Source of the DNA: UBA6176 sp041688515
GTDB lineage: Bacteria > Verrucomicrobiota > Verrucomicrobiia > Limisphaerales > UBA9464
Reading direction: 5' to 3'
Assembly (NCBI GenBank): GCA_041688515.1
Contig: JBDNHZ010000227.1
Span: forward strand, 1-7,555
DNA: 7,555 nucleotides
Under the pieces are notes generated by a model that worked only from the letters and a program-made list of their open reading frames with translations, was not told the DNA's origin and made no database searches. Below are positions 1 to 6,648 of the stretch, piece by piece. Position numbers and translations under genes: made by a program. Each line of letters begins with the position of its first letter. Position 1 is the first letter of the stretch.

Positions 1-2085
1 GTGGTGATCAACAATCTGAACGGGCCAGCGAGTGTGTTGCGCAACGAAGGAGTGGGAGCGCGGGTGGGAGTGAGATTGAAGGGGCTGGGAGGAAACCGTC
101 AGGGGATCGGGGCACGGCTGAAGCTGAGCGGTGGGCCGGTGGAACAGACGCAGGAAATGGGCAGTGGAGGGCAGTACCTGTCGGGATCGGAGGCGATGCG
201 GGTGTTCGCCGGGGTGGAGGGGAAGGAGATGCGCTTGGAGGTGAAGTGGCGCAGCGGGAGGAGGAGCGTGGTGGAGGGAGTGAAGGCGGGTCGTGTGTAC
301 GAGGTGGAGGAACCGGAGACGGCTCCGGAACCAGCCGTGGTGGTGGCGAAGAAGAAGGGACTGTTTGAGGAAGCCCGAGGAGCACTGAAACACGTGCATC
401 ACGAGGAGGAATTTGACGAGGAAAGCCAGCAACCGCTGTTGCCGCGGCGATTGGGGCGGTTGGGACCCGGGATGGCGATCGGGGATTTGAACGGAGACGG
501 ACACGAGGATGTGGTGCTGGGGAGCGGCCGCGGAGGCCGCCTGGAGGTGCACGCCGGGGATGGGAAGGGAGGATACCGACGGGTGCGTGCGGAGGCACTG
601 GAGACGGTGGCGGGGGATGACCTGAGCGGAGTGGTGTGCTGGGGATTGGAGGAGGGGCGGAGCGTGGTGATGGTGGGAGAAGCGAACTACGAGAGCGGGG
701 GAGAAGGGGGAGTGGCGGGATATGAGATCGGGTTCGGAGAGGTGAAGGCGAGCGGGCGGTTGGGAGGCAATGGGGTGAGCGTGGGAGCGTTGGCGGCGGC
801 CGATGTGGACGGGGACGGAGATCTGGATTTGTTCGTGGGAGGACGGGTGCGTGCGGGGAAGTATCCGGAGGGAGTGGGGTCCCGGTTGTTTCGCAACGAG
901 GGGGGACAATGGAAGGAAGATGCGGCCGCGGGCCGTGTGCTGGCAGGGAGCGGGATGGTGGGGGGAGCGGTGTGGAGTGATCTGGACGGGGATGGCTACC
1001 CGGAGTTGGTGGTGGCGGTGGAGATGGGCCCGGTGCGGGTGTACTGGAACCGGAGAGGGGAATTGGAGGAGAGGACGGAAGCGATGGGATTGGGGGGAAA
1101 GAAGGGGATGTGGAGCGGGGTGGCGGCGGGAGATTTCGACGGGGACGGCAAGATGGATCTGGTGGTGGGGAACTGGGGGAGGAACACGGTGTACGAGGAG
1201 CGTGGAGGGATGAGGCTATACCACGGAGACGTGGATGGAGACGGGGTGGTGGAGTTGGTGGAGGGATACTGGGAGGAGGGGATGAAGAAGGTGGTGCCGA
1301 GGAGGGACTATCGGACGATGGGGAAGGTGTTCGGGGAACGGGTGACGCGGCTGGGGAGTTATCGGGCGTACGGGGAGGCCGGATTGGAGGAGATCCTGGG
1401 AGAGGGGTTGAAGGGGATGAAGGAGGAGCGGGTGGAAGCGTGGGAGAGCGTGGTGATGCTGAACCGGGGAGGACATTTCGAGGTGAGGGCACTGCCGCCG
1501 GAGGCACAGGTGTCACCGGTGTTCGGAGTGGGGGTGGGAGACCTGGACGGGGACGGAAAGGAGGACGTGTATCTGGGACAGAATTTCTTTGGCAACGAGA
1601 TGGAGGTGGGACGGTACGACGCCGGGCGTGGGCAGTGGCTGAAGGGGGATGGGAAGGGAGGATTCAAGGCGGTGGGAGGGGAGGAGAGCGGAGTGAAGGT
1701 GTACGGGGAACAGAGGGCGGTGGGATTGGTGGACGGGGACGAGGACGGGCGAGTGGATCTGGTGGTGACGCAGAACGGGGGAGAGAGCGTGGTGTACCGG
1801 AACGTGGGGGCGGCGGAGGGAGTGCGGGTGAGGTTGAAGGGGGGAGCCGGGAACGGATGGGGGATTGGGGCGGTGATGAGATGGGGGAAGGGAGCAGCGC
1901 GAGAGATTCATGCGGGGAGTGGGTACTGGTCACAGGACAGTGCGGTGGGGGTGATGGCGCGGCCGGTGGAGGGAGGGAAGCTGAAGGTGAGATGGCCCGG
2001 TGGGCGTGAGAGGGAAGTGGAAGTGCCGGCTGGGGCGAAGGAGATCCGAGTGGGGATGGAGGGAGAGGTGGAGAAGGTGCGGTGA
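1..2085 (+). CDS. FG-GAP/VCBS repeat protein with two ASPIC/UnbV domains (CRTAC1 type), 5' partial
   Basis: The frame is open from the first base and ends at TGA 2083-2085. The first residues (VVINNLNGPASVLRNE) look like the tail of an FG-GAP repeat, so the GTG at position 1 is probably not the start and an earlier module lies outside the window. Residues about 19-103 are an ASPIC/UnbV domain. A linker with an LxHxHxE-like stretch and QQPLLPRRL (about 120-152) opens a second propeller. Its calcium-loop motifs (DxDGDG type) start near residues 162, 268, 327, 378, 410, 514 and 578. An insert without repeats (about 420-500) sits between the fifth and sixth, as I recall from large family members. 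A second ASPIC/UnbV domain closes the protein (about 609-690). Such proteins are usually exported and fold as calcium-binding beta-propellers; ligand and role are unknown. Codon use is extremely G-rich and unlike the neighbours. The family call is sure, the function open. Confidence 0.9.
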   Translation: MVINNLNGPASVLRNEGVGARVGVRLKGLGGNRQGIGARLKLSGGPVEQTQEMGSGGQYLSGSEAMRVFAGVEGKEMRLEVKWRSGRRSVVEGVKAGRVYEVEEPETAPEPAVVVAKKKGLFEEARGALKHVHHEEEFDEESQQPLLPRRLGRLGPGMAIGDLNGDGHEDVVLGSGRGGRLEVHAGDGKGGYRRVRAEALETVAGDDLSGVVCWGLEEGRSVVMVGEANYESGGEGGVAGYEIGFGEVKASGRLGGNGVSVGALAAADVDGDGDLDLFVGGRVRAGKYPEGVGSRLFRNEGGQWKEDAAAGRVLAGSGMVGGAVWSDLDGDGYPELVVAVEMGPVRVYWNRRGELEERTEAMGLGGKKGMWSGVAAGDFDGDGKMDLVVGNWGRNTVYEERGGMRLYHGDVDGDGVVELVEGYWEEGMKKVVPRRDYRTMGKVFGERVTRLGSYRAYGEAGLEEILGEGLKGMKEERVEAWESVVMLNRGGHFEVRALPPEAQVSPVFGVGVGDLDGDGKEDVYLGQNFFGNEMEVGRYDAGRGQWLKGDGKGGFKAVGGEESGVKVYGEQRAVGLVDGDEDGRVDLVVTQNGGESVVYRNVGAAEGVRVRLKGGAGNGWGIGAVMRWGKGAAREIHAGSGYWSQDSAVGVMARPVEGGKLKVRWPGGREREVEVPAGAKEIRVGMEGEVEKVR

Positions 2086-2093
2086 GGAGAGAG

Positions 2094-2133
2094 GCGGGCA
2101 AGGACGCCCGCGGTCCCGGGAGCGCGGCCGTCC
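2094..2133. repeat. GC-rich palindromic element just after the first gene
   Basis: Two overlapping hairpins are visible. A perfect 6-bp stem pairs 2094-2099 (GCGGGC) with 2106-2111 (GCCCGC) around a 6-base loop. A longer alternative pairs 2102-2112 (GGACGCCCGCG) with 2123-2133 (CGCGGCCGTCC), 11 positions with one mismatch, around a 10-base loop that contains the self-complementary TCCCGGGA (2114-2121). No T-run follows on either strand, so a standard intrinsic terminator is not shown. It could still stall or end transcription from the first gene, or be a copy of a dispersed intergenic palindrome; the composition resembles elements I associate with Verrucomicrobiota genomes, but that is recollection. 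Confidence 0.45.
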
Positions 2134-2157
2134 CGAGCCGCTCTGGGAGTGGACGGC

Positions 2158-2206
2158 TTGAACCCTGAAACTGAAATCTTCCCCCGCCTTCGCCGTCAGG
2201 GTTCAA
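2158..2206. terminator. 11-bp inverted repeat between convergent genes, possible bidirectional terminator
   Basis: TTGAACCCTGA at 2158-2168 is the exact reverse complement of TCAGGGTTCAA at 2196-2206, giving a perfect 11-bp stem with a 27-base loop. The right arm contains the last codons and the stop (TCA at 2196-2198 on the plus strand) of the minus-strand FG-GAP gene. The position between two convergent genes fits a bidirectional transcription stop. There is no T-tract on either side and the loop is long, so the terminator call is tentative; a dispersed repeat is the main alternative. Confidence 0.4.
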
Positions 2207-4049
2207 CCACCTCGATCTCCCGGTCGGAATCCGGGACGGCCAGGATCTGATCGCGGCCATTGGGCCAGCGGATCTGCAGGCCTTCGACGCGCGCGGACTT
2301 GCCCAGGCCGAGGGTGACCGTGAGCTCGCTCTGTGAAAGGTAGCTTCGGGTGGGCATCACCTGCCGGGCAAGGGTTCGACCTGCGACCCGGGCGCGGACC
2401 CAGGCTCCAATGGCGCCAGTATTGCCGTGGCGTCCCACCAATCGAAGTCGGAGCCAATGGTGGCCGAGTTGCTGGTCGTTCCGGAGGAGGACGGGCGGGC
2501 CGTTCACCTGGCAGATCACCACGTCGGGATCGCCATCCTGATCAAAATCAGCGAAGGCACTGCCGCGGCCTACCCGGGGCTGGAACAGGTCGGGCCCGGA
2601 GTGGGTCTCGGTCACGGGTTGAAACGAGGGACCGCCGCCGGCGTTCCAGAACAACTGGGCGGGTTGGCGATAGCGAACGTCGGACTGAAGCTTTTCGATT
2701 TCTTCCTCGATATGGCCATTGGCCGTGAGGACATCGAGGCGTCCGTCGAGGTCATAGTCGAAGAAGAACAGGCCGAACTTGAGGAGCAATCGGCTCGCGG
2801 GGCCGATGCCTTCAGTCAGGGCTTCGTCGGCGAAAAGCAGGTGGTCCTGGCTGGGTTGCGAGACGTAGAGCGCGTTCATCTCGTTGGCGAAATTGCCAAT
2901 GGCAATGCCCAGGGCGTCGTCGTCCCGGAACCGCGCAGCGTCGATCCCCATGGCGCCGCGGGGATGGCCGTAGGAATCAAAGGCGATACCGGTCTGGGCA
3001 CCCACTTCGGTGAAGGTGCCGTTGTGGCGGTTGGTGAAGACGAAGTTCTGGACGGTGTCGTTGGCGACCACGAGGTCCATCCATCCATCGTTGTTGAGGT
3101 CGATCGGCGCGACGGCCAGCGTCTTGGCCATGGGCAGGTTGGAGGCTGGATTGCGCACCTGCAGGCCCGAGGCGGCAGTGATGTCCGTAAACCGGGGCGG
3201 TCCACCCGGCGCGGTGTCGTTGCGATAGAGGAAAGGGAACGTGCCCGGAAAGTTCCAGGGCTGGCCATAGGCACGTCCGCCGCCCACCAGGGTGGTGTTG
3301 ATCCGCCGGTCCAGTTCCGGGGTCCACCCGACGTAATTGCCCACGAACAGATCCAGGTCTCCATCGTGGTCCAGATCGAACCAGGCCGCGGCCGTGCTCC
3401 ACTGATCGCTGCCGCCCACTCCAGCGACGACGGTGACGTCCTGAAAACGGCCGGCACCCAGATTCCGGAACAGGTGATTGGTGCCGACGCAGGTGAGAAA
3501 CAGATCCACGCGACCATCGGCGTCGAAGTCCCCAGCGGCCGCGCCCATGCCGTAAAGGGGAACCTCCAGGCCGGAGCCGGCGGTGATGTCGGTGAATCTC
3601 CAGGTGCCTCCGGGGGGCGTGTCATTGCGGTAAAGCGCGGCGGTAGTGACCGGGCCGTCGGCGCTCCAGGAAGTGCCATTGAGGAAAAGCAGGTCGCTAC
3701 CGTGATCGCCGTCGAGGTCGAACACGACGACACCGCCGCCCATGGTTTCCGGCAGGAGTTTTTCGCCGCGAGCTCCGTTCGCATGGACGAACCGAATGCC
3801 GGCCGCTGCCGTGACATCGGTGAAGCGGACGTTGGGTGGTGGAACACCCGATGCGCTCCTCCCGGGAGCGGTCAGCGGGGTGACCCGTCCGTGGAGAACA
3901 GGAGCAGGACGGGCGAACCACCAGATCACTCCCCCGGCCACCGTCCCAATCAGTGCCAGCGCCAGGATCGAGCGCCGCAAGGCCTGAGCGATGACCTCGT
4001 CTCCAGCCGGCGGTTCGGCGTCGAGCGGTGGGGTTGGCAAGCCGCTCAC
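2196..4049 (-). CDS. membrane-anchored FG-GAP/ASPIC (CRTAC1 family) beta-propeller protein
   Basis: This 617-residue protein starts at GTG 4049-4047. A short Pro-rich N-terminus with Arg25-Arg26 precedes one hydrophobic segment (about 27-46), read as a signal anchor with the body outside the cytoplasm. Calcium-loop FG-GAP motifs follow near residues 111 (DLDGDHGSD), 174 (DFDADGRVD), 225 (DLDHDGDLD), 317 (DLNNDGWMD), 431 (DYDLDGRLD) and 501 (DFDQDGDPD), interspersed with the usual FTDxTxxxG and LxRN strands. The C-terminus (about 528-612) is an ASPIC/UnbV domain with the typical IRWPNG. Length and order are normal for a single-module family member. It lies 3 bases behind the helix-turn-helix gene, whose last codons carry its ribosome binding site, so the two are probably translationally coupled. 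Codon use is C-rich at third positions, unlike the convergent paralogue. The family is sure; ligand and role are unknown. Confidence 0.93.
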   Translation of the reverse strand: MSGLPTPPLDAEPPAGDEVIAQALRRSILALALIGTVAGGVIWWFARPAPVLHGRVTPLTAPGRSASGVPPPNVRFTDVTAAAGIRFVHANGARGEKLLPETMGGGVVVFDLDGDHGSDLLFLNGTSWSADGPVTTAALYRNDTPPGGTWRFTDITAGSGLEVPLYGMGAAAGDFDADGRVDLFLTCVGTNHLFRNLGAGRFQDVTVVAGVGGSDQWSTAAAWFDLDHDGDLDLFVGNYVGWTPELDRRINTTLVGGGRAYGQPWNFPGTFPFLYRNDTAPGGPPRFTDITAASGLQVRNPASNLPMAKTLAVAPIDLNNDGWMDLVVANDTVQNFVFTNRHNGTFTEVGAQTGIAFDSYGHPRGAMGIDAARFRDDDALGIAIGNFANEMNALYVSQPSQDHLLFADEALTEGIGPASRLLLKFGLFFFDYDLDGRLDVLTANGHIEEEIEKLQSDVRYRQPAQLFWNAGGGPSFQPVTETHSGPDLFQPRVGRGSAFADFDQDGDPDVVICQVNGPPVLLRNDQQLGHHWLRLRLVGRHGNTGAIGAWVRARVAGRTLARQVMPTRSYLSQSELTVTLGLGKSARVEGLQIRWPNGRDQILAVPDSDREIEVVEP

Positions 4050-4065
4050 GGTTCAGCTCTTCTCC
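4050..4065 (-). promoter_or_regulatory. ribosome binding site of the membrane-anchored FG-GAP gene, inside the end of the HTH gene
   Basis: On the minus strand the sequence reads GGAGAAGAGCTGAACC and then GTG. GGAG (4065-4062) lies 12 bases from the start and the purine run ending in AAGAG lies 7 bases from it. The TGA inside it (4055-4053) is the stop of the upstream gene. This supports the GTG start and coupling of the two genes. Confidence 0.6.
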
Positions 4066-4535
4066 GGCGCAGGAACTTCCTTGAGTTCATTGAAGTTCCC
4101 CGACTCGCAGCAATGCACGAACGTTTCGGTCGCCCCTTTCAACTGTTCCCAGCGCTGCCGGATCTTCTTCGCCTCGGCCGGGGTGACGGAGTTGTCGGCC
4201 GCCGCCGAGGCCACGACCGCGAGAAGATCGGCGAAATCCTGCACGATCTGATTGGTGGCGGGGATCAGATAGTCCGGGTGACTGTGGTGGGTCTTAGGGT
4301 TTCGAATGAAGAATCCACCGGAGCGTTCGCAGATCCAGTGGATCAACCGCAAGTCGCGGGTGCTCTGGAACAATTGATCGACCCGGTCGAGCGGGTTGTA
4401 GGATTGCGACAACGCCTCGGGATCGGGCGTCTCCGCCCACTTGTAGATCAGCGAGAGGGACAGGTTGAGGTCGGACGAGATCTGTTTGGCAGAGGTGGAT
4501 TTGAGAACCTCTCGCAAGACGTCGTGGGACTGCAT
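4053..4535 (-). CDS. helix-turn-helix protein, phage CII/CP76-like regulator
   Basis: This 160-residue soluble protein begins at ATG 4535-4533. The N-terminus (about 15-34, SAKQISSDLNLSLSLIYKWA) reads as a helix-turn-helix: the 'SAKQ...LNLSLSLIYKW' pattern resembles phage CII-type regulators (Phage_CP76 group). A conserved-looking NPLDRV-LF--T-D segment (47-61) and WICERSGGFFIRNP (67-80) follow. The C-terminal half (about 90-145) is helical, with PATNQIVQDFADLL and a DNSVTPAEAKKIRQRWEQLK stretch. I recall similar proteins of about this size in Verrucomicrobiota chromosomes, not only in prophages; nothing phage-like surrounds this one. It lies 3 bases upstream of the membrane-anchored FG-GAP gene and probably shares its mRNA. 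No strong Shine-Dalgarno precedes its ATG. A DNA-binding role is inferred; targets are unknown. Confidence 0.75.
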   Translation of the reverse strand: MQSHDVLREVLKSTSAKQISSDLNLSLSLIYKWAETPDPEALSQSYNPLDRVDQLFQSTRDLRLIHWICERSGGFFIRNPKTHHSHPDYLIPATNQIVQDFADLLAVVASAAADNSVTPAEAKKIRQRWEQLKGATETFVHCCESGNFNELKEVPAPEKS

Positions 4536-4571
4536 GCGGTCGGTTTATCATCCGAAGTCCGGGATGGGAAG

Positions 4572-4600
4572 GGCGGGGCGCATTTTGACACTGCCCCGCC
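4572..4600 (-). terminator. hairpin between the methyltransferase-like and HTH genes, possible terminator
   Basis: GGCGGGGC at 4572-4579 is the exact reverse complement of GCCCCGCC at 4593-4600, an 8-bp GC stem with a 13-base loop. On the minus strand it starts 18 bases after the stop of the methyltransferase-like gene, where a terminator would be expected. The bases beyond the stem (CTTCCCATCC) are pyrimidine-rich but not a real U-run, so efficiency is doubtful. If it works, the HTH/FG-GAP pair needs its own promoter in 4536-4571, where I see no convincing -35/-10 pair. Confidence 0.45.
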
Positions 4601-4617
4601 TGAAGCCGCTGGCGTCC

Positions 4618-5094
4618 TCACCAGACCCACGGGATGAAGCGGTGCACGTGGCGGGCGTACGCGTCGTACTCGGGGAATCTTTGCCGCATCCATTCCTCTT
4701 CGATCTGGGCCTTTCCCAGGAGTGCCAGCGCGTGGGCGGGGGCCAGCGCGACGGCGGTGGGGCTCGACCAGACCAGGGCCCACCCCACGCCTCCGGTGAT
4801 GAGGCAGCCGTACAGCGGGTGCCGGACCAACCCGTACACGCCGGTCTGAACCACCTGCTTCGCCCGCTCGGAACGCGGGTAGGGAGAGAGATTACGTCCG
4901 AGGGCCAGGACGCCGCCGAGTCCCAGCCAGGCCGCAATACCGATCAGTGGAATCCCCGGAGCACGCCATGCCCAGTGCCAGCTCACGGAATGTCCGACCG
5001 GCCCTGCGATCAACACCGACAGGGTCAGTGCATTCTGGAGGACCACCCAGACCCCACCCTGGGCAATAAATCCGGGGGGCTGGCTGGGCGGCAT
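4618..5094 (-). CDS. small membrane methyltransferase, isoprenylcysteine carboxyl methyltransferase / phospholipid methyltransferase family
   Basis: This 158-residue protein is rich in hydrophobic segments (about 12-32, 44-66 and 97-127, the last perhaps a hairpin). The family signature is clear: VVQTGVYGLVRHPLYG (81-96) with the RHPxY motif, then near the C-terminus E132-E133-E134 and FPEYDAYARHVHRFIP (140-155), the EEE...F.EY..Y...V.RFIP pattern that binds S-adenosylmethionine in this group. The length is normal for bacterial members. It probably methylates a lipid or other membrane-bound substrate; the substrate cannot be read from sequence. The ATG at 5094 is the first possible start, because the dehydrogenase stop at 5118-5116 is in the same frame seven codons earlier. 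No clear Shine-Dalgarno is seen. The 21-base gap suggests co-transcription with the dehydrogenase. Confidence 0.88.
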   Translation of the reverse strand: MPPSQPPGFIAQGGVWVVLQNALTLSVLIAGPVGHSVSWHWAWRAPGIPLIGIAAWLGLGGVLALGRNLSPYPRSERAKQVVQTGVYGLVRHPLYGCLITGGVGWALVWSSPTAVALAPAHALALLGKAQIEEEWMRQRFPEYDAYARHVHRFIPWVW

Positions 5095-5115
5095 CGGATG
5101 GACTGGGTGGGCGTG

Positions 5116-6573
5116 TCAGGCCGAGTAGTCGAGATAGATGGTCTTGGAGCGGGTGTAGAAATCGAGGGCGGCGGTTCCCTGCTCCCGAAAGGTGTCGGTC
5201 GAACTCTGCTTTACGCCGCCGAAGGGCACGTGCAGGGCAAGACCGGTGCTGATCTGGTTGACCTTCACGACGCCGGCTTCAATCCGCTCCGAGTAGAGCA
5301 TGGCCTTCTTGAAGTCGCGGGTGACCAGACTGGCGGACAATCCATACTCAACCCCGTTGGCGACCTGGAGGGCTTCCTCGAACGAATCCACCGCCAGGAT
5401 GGCGACCACGGGTCCGAAGACTTCCTCCCGTGCGATGCGCATGGTCGGCGTCACGTTGCCCAGTACGGCAGGTTGCAGGAACCAACCGTTTGCTAGGTCG
5501 CCTTCGGTCAGTCGTGCACCGCCCCACAGAAGTTCGGCCCCTTCCGACTGCGCCTGCTGAAGGGCGTCGAAGTTACCTTGCAACTCGGCTTCGTTGACCG
5601 CCGGTCCCATCTGGACGCCCGGAGTGAGTCCGGGACCCACCTTCCAGGCCTTGGCCAAGGCGATCAGTTTCTCGGTGAAGGCCGCCAACACCGGACGCTC
5701 GACGATCACCCGCGACGTTGCGGTGCAGGCCTGGCCGGTGAGGCCGAATCCGGCGATCGCCACCAGTTTGGCGGCGAGATCGAGATCGGCATCGGCGAGA
5801 ACCAAAGTGGGATTCTTGGATCCCATCTCGAGTTGGCAACGGATGCGTCGGGGGGCAACCAATTGGTACAGGCTGGTGCCGACGGCGTGGGAACCGGTGA
5901 AGCTGAGCGCTTGGACGGCGGGATTGGTGGCGACCTCGGCACCGAAGGGACGCCCTTCGCCCACCACAACATTGAACACGCCGGCGGGCAGCCCGGCGTC
6001 GTGCAGGGCCCGCGCGATTTCGAGGGCCATCGCCGGTGCCTGGGAGGCGGGTTTGAGAACCACCGAATTGCCTGAAAGCAGGGCGGGTGCGGCCTTCCAT
6101 GCGGGAATGGCGATCGGGAAATTCCAGGGCGTGATCAAGGCGACCACTCCCAACGGTTCGCGTCGGGTGAACATCAGGTTGCCAGCCAGATCGTGGGGAA
6201 AGGTCTGGCCGTTGGCGTTGTAACTGATGCCGCCGTAGTAGCGGAAGATGTCGACGGCACGCCCCACTTCACCCGTGGCTTCCGCCAGGGTCTTGCCTTC
6301 CTCGCGTACCAGCAGTTCGGCAAGTTCGGGTTTGCGTGACTCGAGGATCTGGGAGGCTTTGCTCAGGATCCGGCCGCGGGCAACCGCCGTCTGCGCCGCC
6401 CACTTTGGGAACGCCGCCTGAGCCGCGGAAATGGCGGCGACCGCCTCGGGCGCACCGCTCAAAGGGTAGGTGGCCACGACTTCCCGGGAGTCCGCCGGAT
6501 TGCGGGTCTCGAAGGTTCTGCCCGACGCGGCTGCGGACCATTCGCCGCCGATGAAATTCTGGTAGGAACGCAT
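5116..6573 (-). CDS. NAD(P)+-dependent aldehyde dehydrogenase, 2,5-dioxovalerate (alpha-ketoglutarate semialdehyde) dehydrogenase-like
   Basis: A complete 485-residue aldehyde dehydrogenase that oxidises an aldehyde to the acid in the cytoplasm. Visible core residues are Asn151 in TPWNFP, Lys174 in VLKPAS, FTGS (225-228), the general base Glu249 in LEMGSK, catalytic Cys283 in GQACTATSR, Glu384 in EEVFGP and HVPFGGVK (448-455). GQ-CTATSR together with the C-terminal REQG..A.DFYT..KT.Y resembles the 2,5-dioxovalerate dehydrogenases of sugar-acid breakdown, so that substrate is likely but not proven. Ser177 in KPAS would allow NADP+. Two places depart from the usual motif: Ser252 where most members have Gly (E-[LM]-G-G-K), and Asp460 where a Gly is common. 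The ATG at 6573-6571 was chosen because MRSYQNFIGGEW matches the normal family start; the frame stays open upstream but that overlaps the divergent gene. No strong Shine-Dalgarno is seen. Confidence 0.93.
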   Translation of the reverse strand: MRSYQNFIGGEWSAAASGRTFETRNPADSREVVATYPLSGAPEAVAAISAAQAAFPKWAAQTAVARGRILSKASQILESRKPELAELLVREEGKTLAEATGEVGRAVDIFRYYGGISYNANGQTFPHDLAGNLMFTRREPLGVVALITPWNFPIAIPAWKAAPALLSGNSVVLKPASQAPAMALEIARALHDAGLPAGVFNVVVGEGRPFGAEVATNPAVQALSFTGSHAVGTSLYQLVAPRRIRCQLEMGSKNPTLVLADADLDLAAKLVAIAGFGLTGQACTATSRVIVERPVLAAFTEKLIALAKAWKVGPGLTPGVQMGPAVNEAELQGNFDALQQAQSEGAELLWGGARLTEGDLANGWFLQPAVLGNVTPTMRIAREEVFGPVVAILAVDSFEEALQVANGVEYGLSASLVTRDFKKAMLYSERIEAGVVKVNQISTGLALHVPFGGVKQSSTDTFREQGTAALDFYTRSKTIYLDYSA

Positions 6574-6648
6574 CGGCCACTTTTCGGGCGGGCAAGGCGC
6601 GAGATCAACCTGGAAAATGCTTCGTCGAACGAACCTCGGGAGTCGCAG
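6574..6648. other. short divergent intergenic region
   Basis: These 75 bases separate the dehydrogenase start from the proposed TTG start of the nuclease-family gene, so promoters for both would have to lie here or inside the genes. I see no convincing -35/-10 pair on either strand. The only symmetry is a small imperfect palindrome, TTCGT-CGA-ACGAA, at 6621-6633, too short to call an operator. Confidence 0.4.
6637..6642 (+). promoter_or_regulatory. Shine-Dalgarno supporting a TTG start at 6649
   Basis: CGGGAG at 6637-6642 ends 6 bases before TTG 6649-6651. In this frame, between the stop at 6337 and the conserved start of the domain near 6718, there is no ATG or GTG, so this site decides the start. 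An ATC at 6691 with AGAGG at 6681-6685 would fit the family length better, but it is not a normal start codon. Confidence 0.45.

Noticed and set aside
8..1516. 502-codon open frame on the minus strand, Pro/Ser/Arg-rich
   Set aside because: It is antisense to the G-rich FG-GAP gene; G- and purine-rich codons read backwards give proline and serine and few stops. No domain motif is visible.
1110..2009. 299-codon Gly/Arg/Glu-rich open frame on the plus strand
   Set aside because: A frame-shifted reading of the same purine-rich gene, whose own frame carries clear FG-GAP and ASPIC motifs.
4544..4549. GATAAA on the minus strand as a -10 box for a near-leaderless HTH transcript
   Set aside because: The only hexamer at the right distance upstream (CTTCCC) does not resemble a -35 box; the match alone is chance level.
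4585..4590. Perfect TTGACA -35 hexamer on the plus strand
   Set aside because: No -10-like hexamer at 16-18 bases downstream, and no plus-strand gene follows.
2427..4637. 736-codon open frame on the plus strand across the HTH and FG-GAP genes
   Set aside because: Antisense to two well-supported genes and their junction; its length comes from the scarcity of codons whose reverse is a stop. No family motif seen.
4465..5496. 343-codon open frame on the plus strand
   Set aside because: Crosses antisense through the HTH, methyltransferase-like and dehydrogenase genes and has no recognisable domain.
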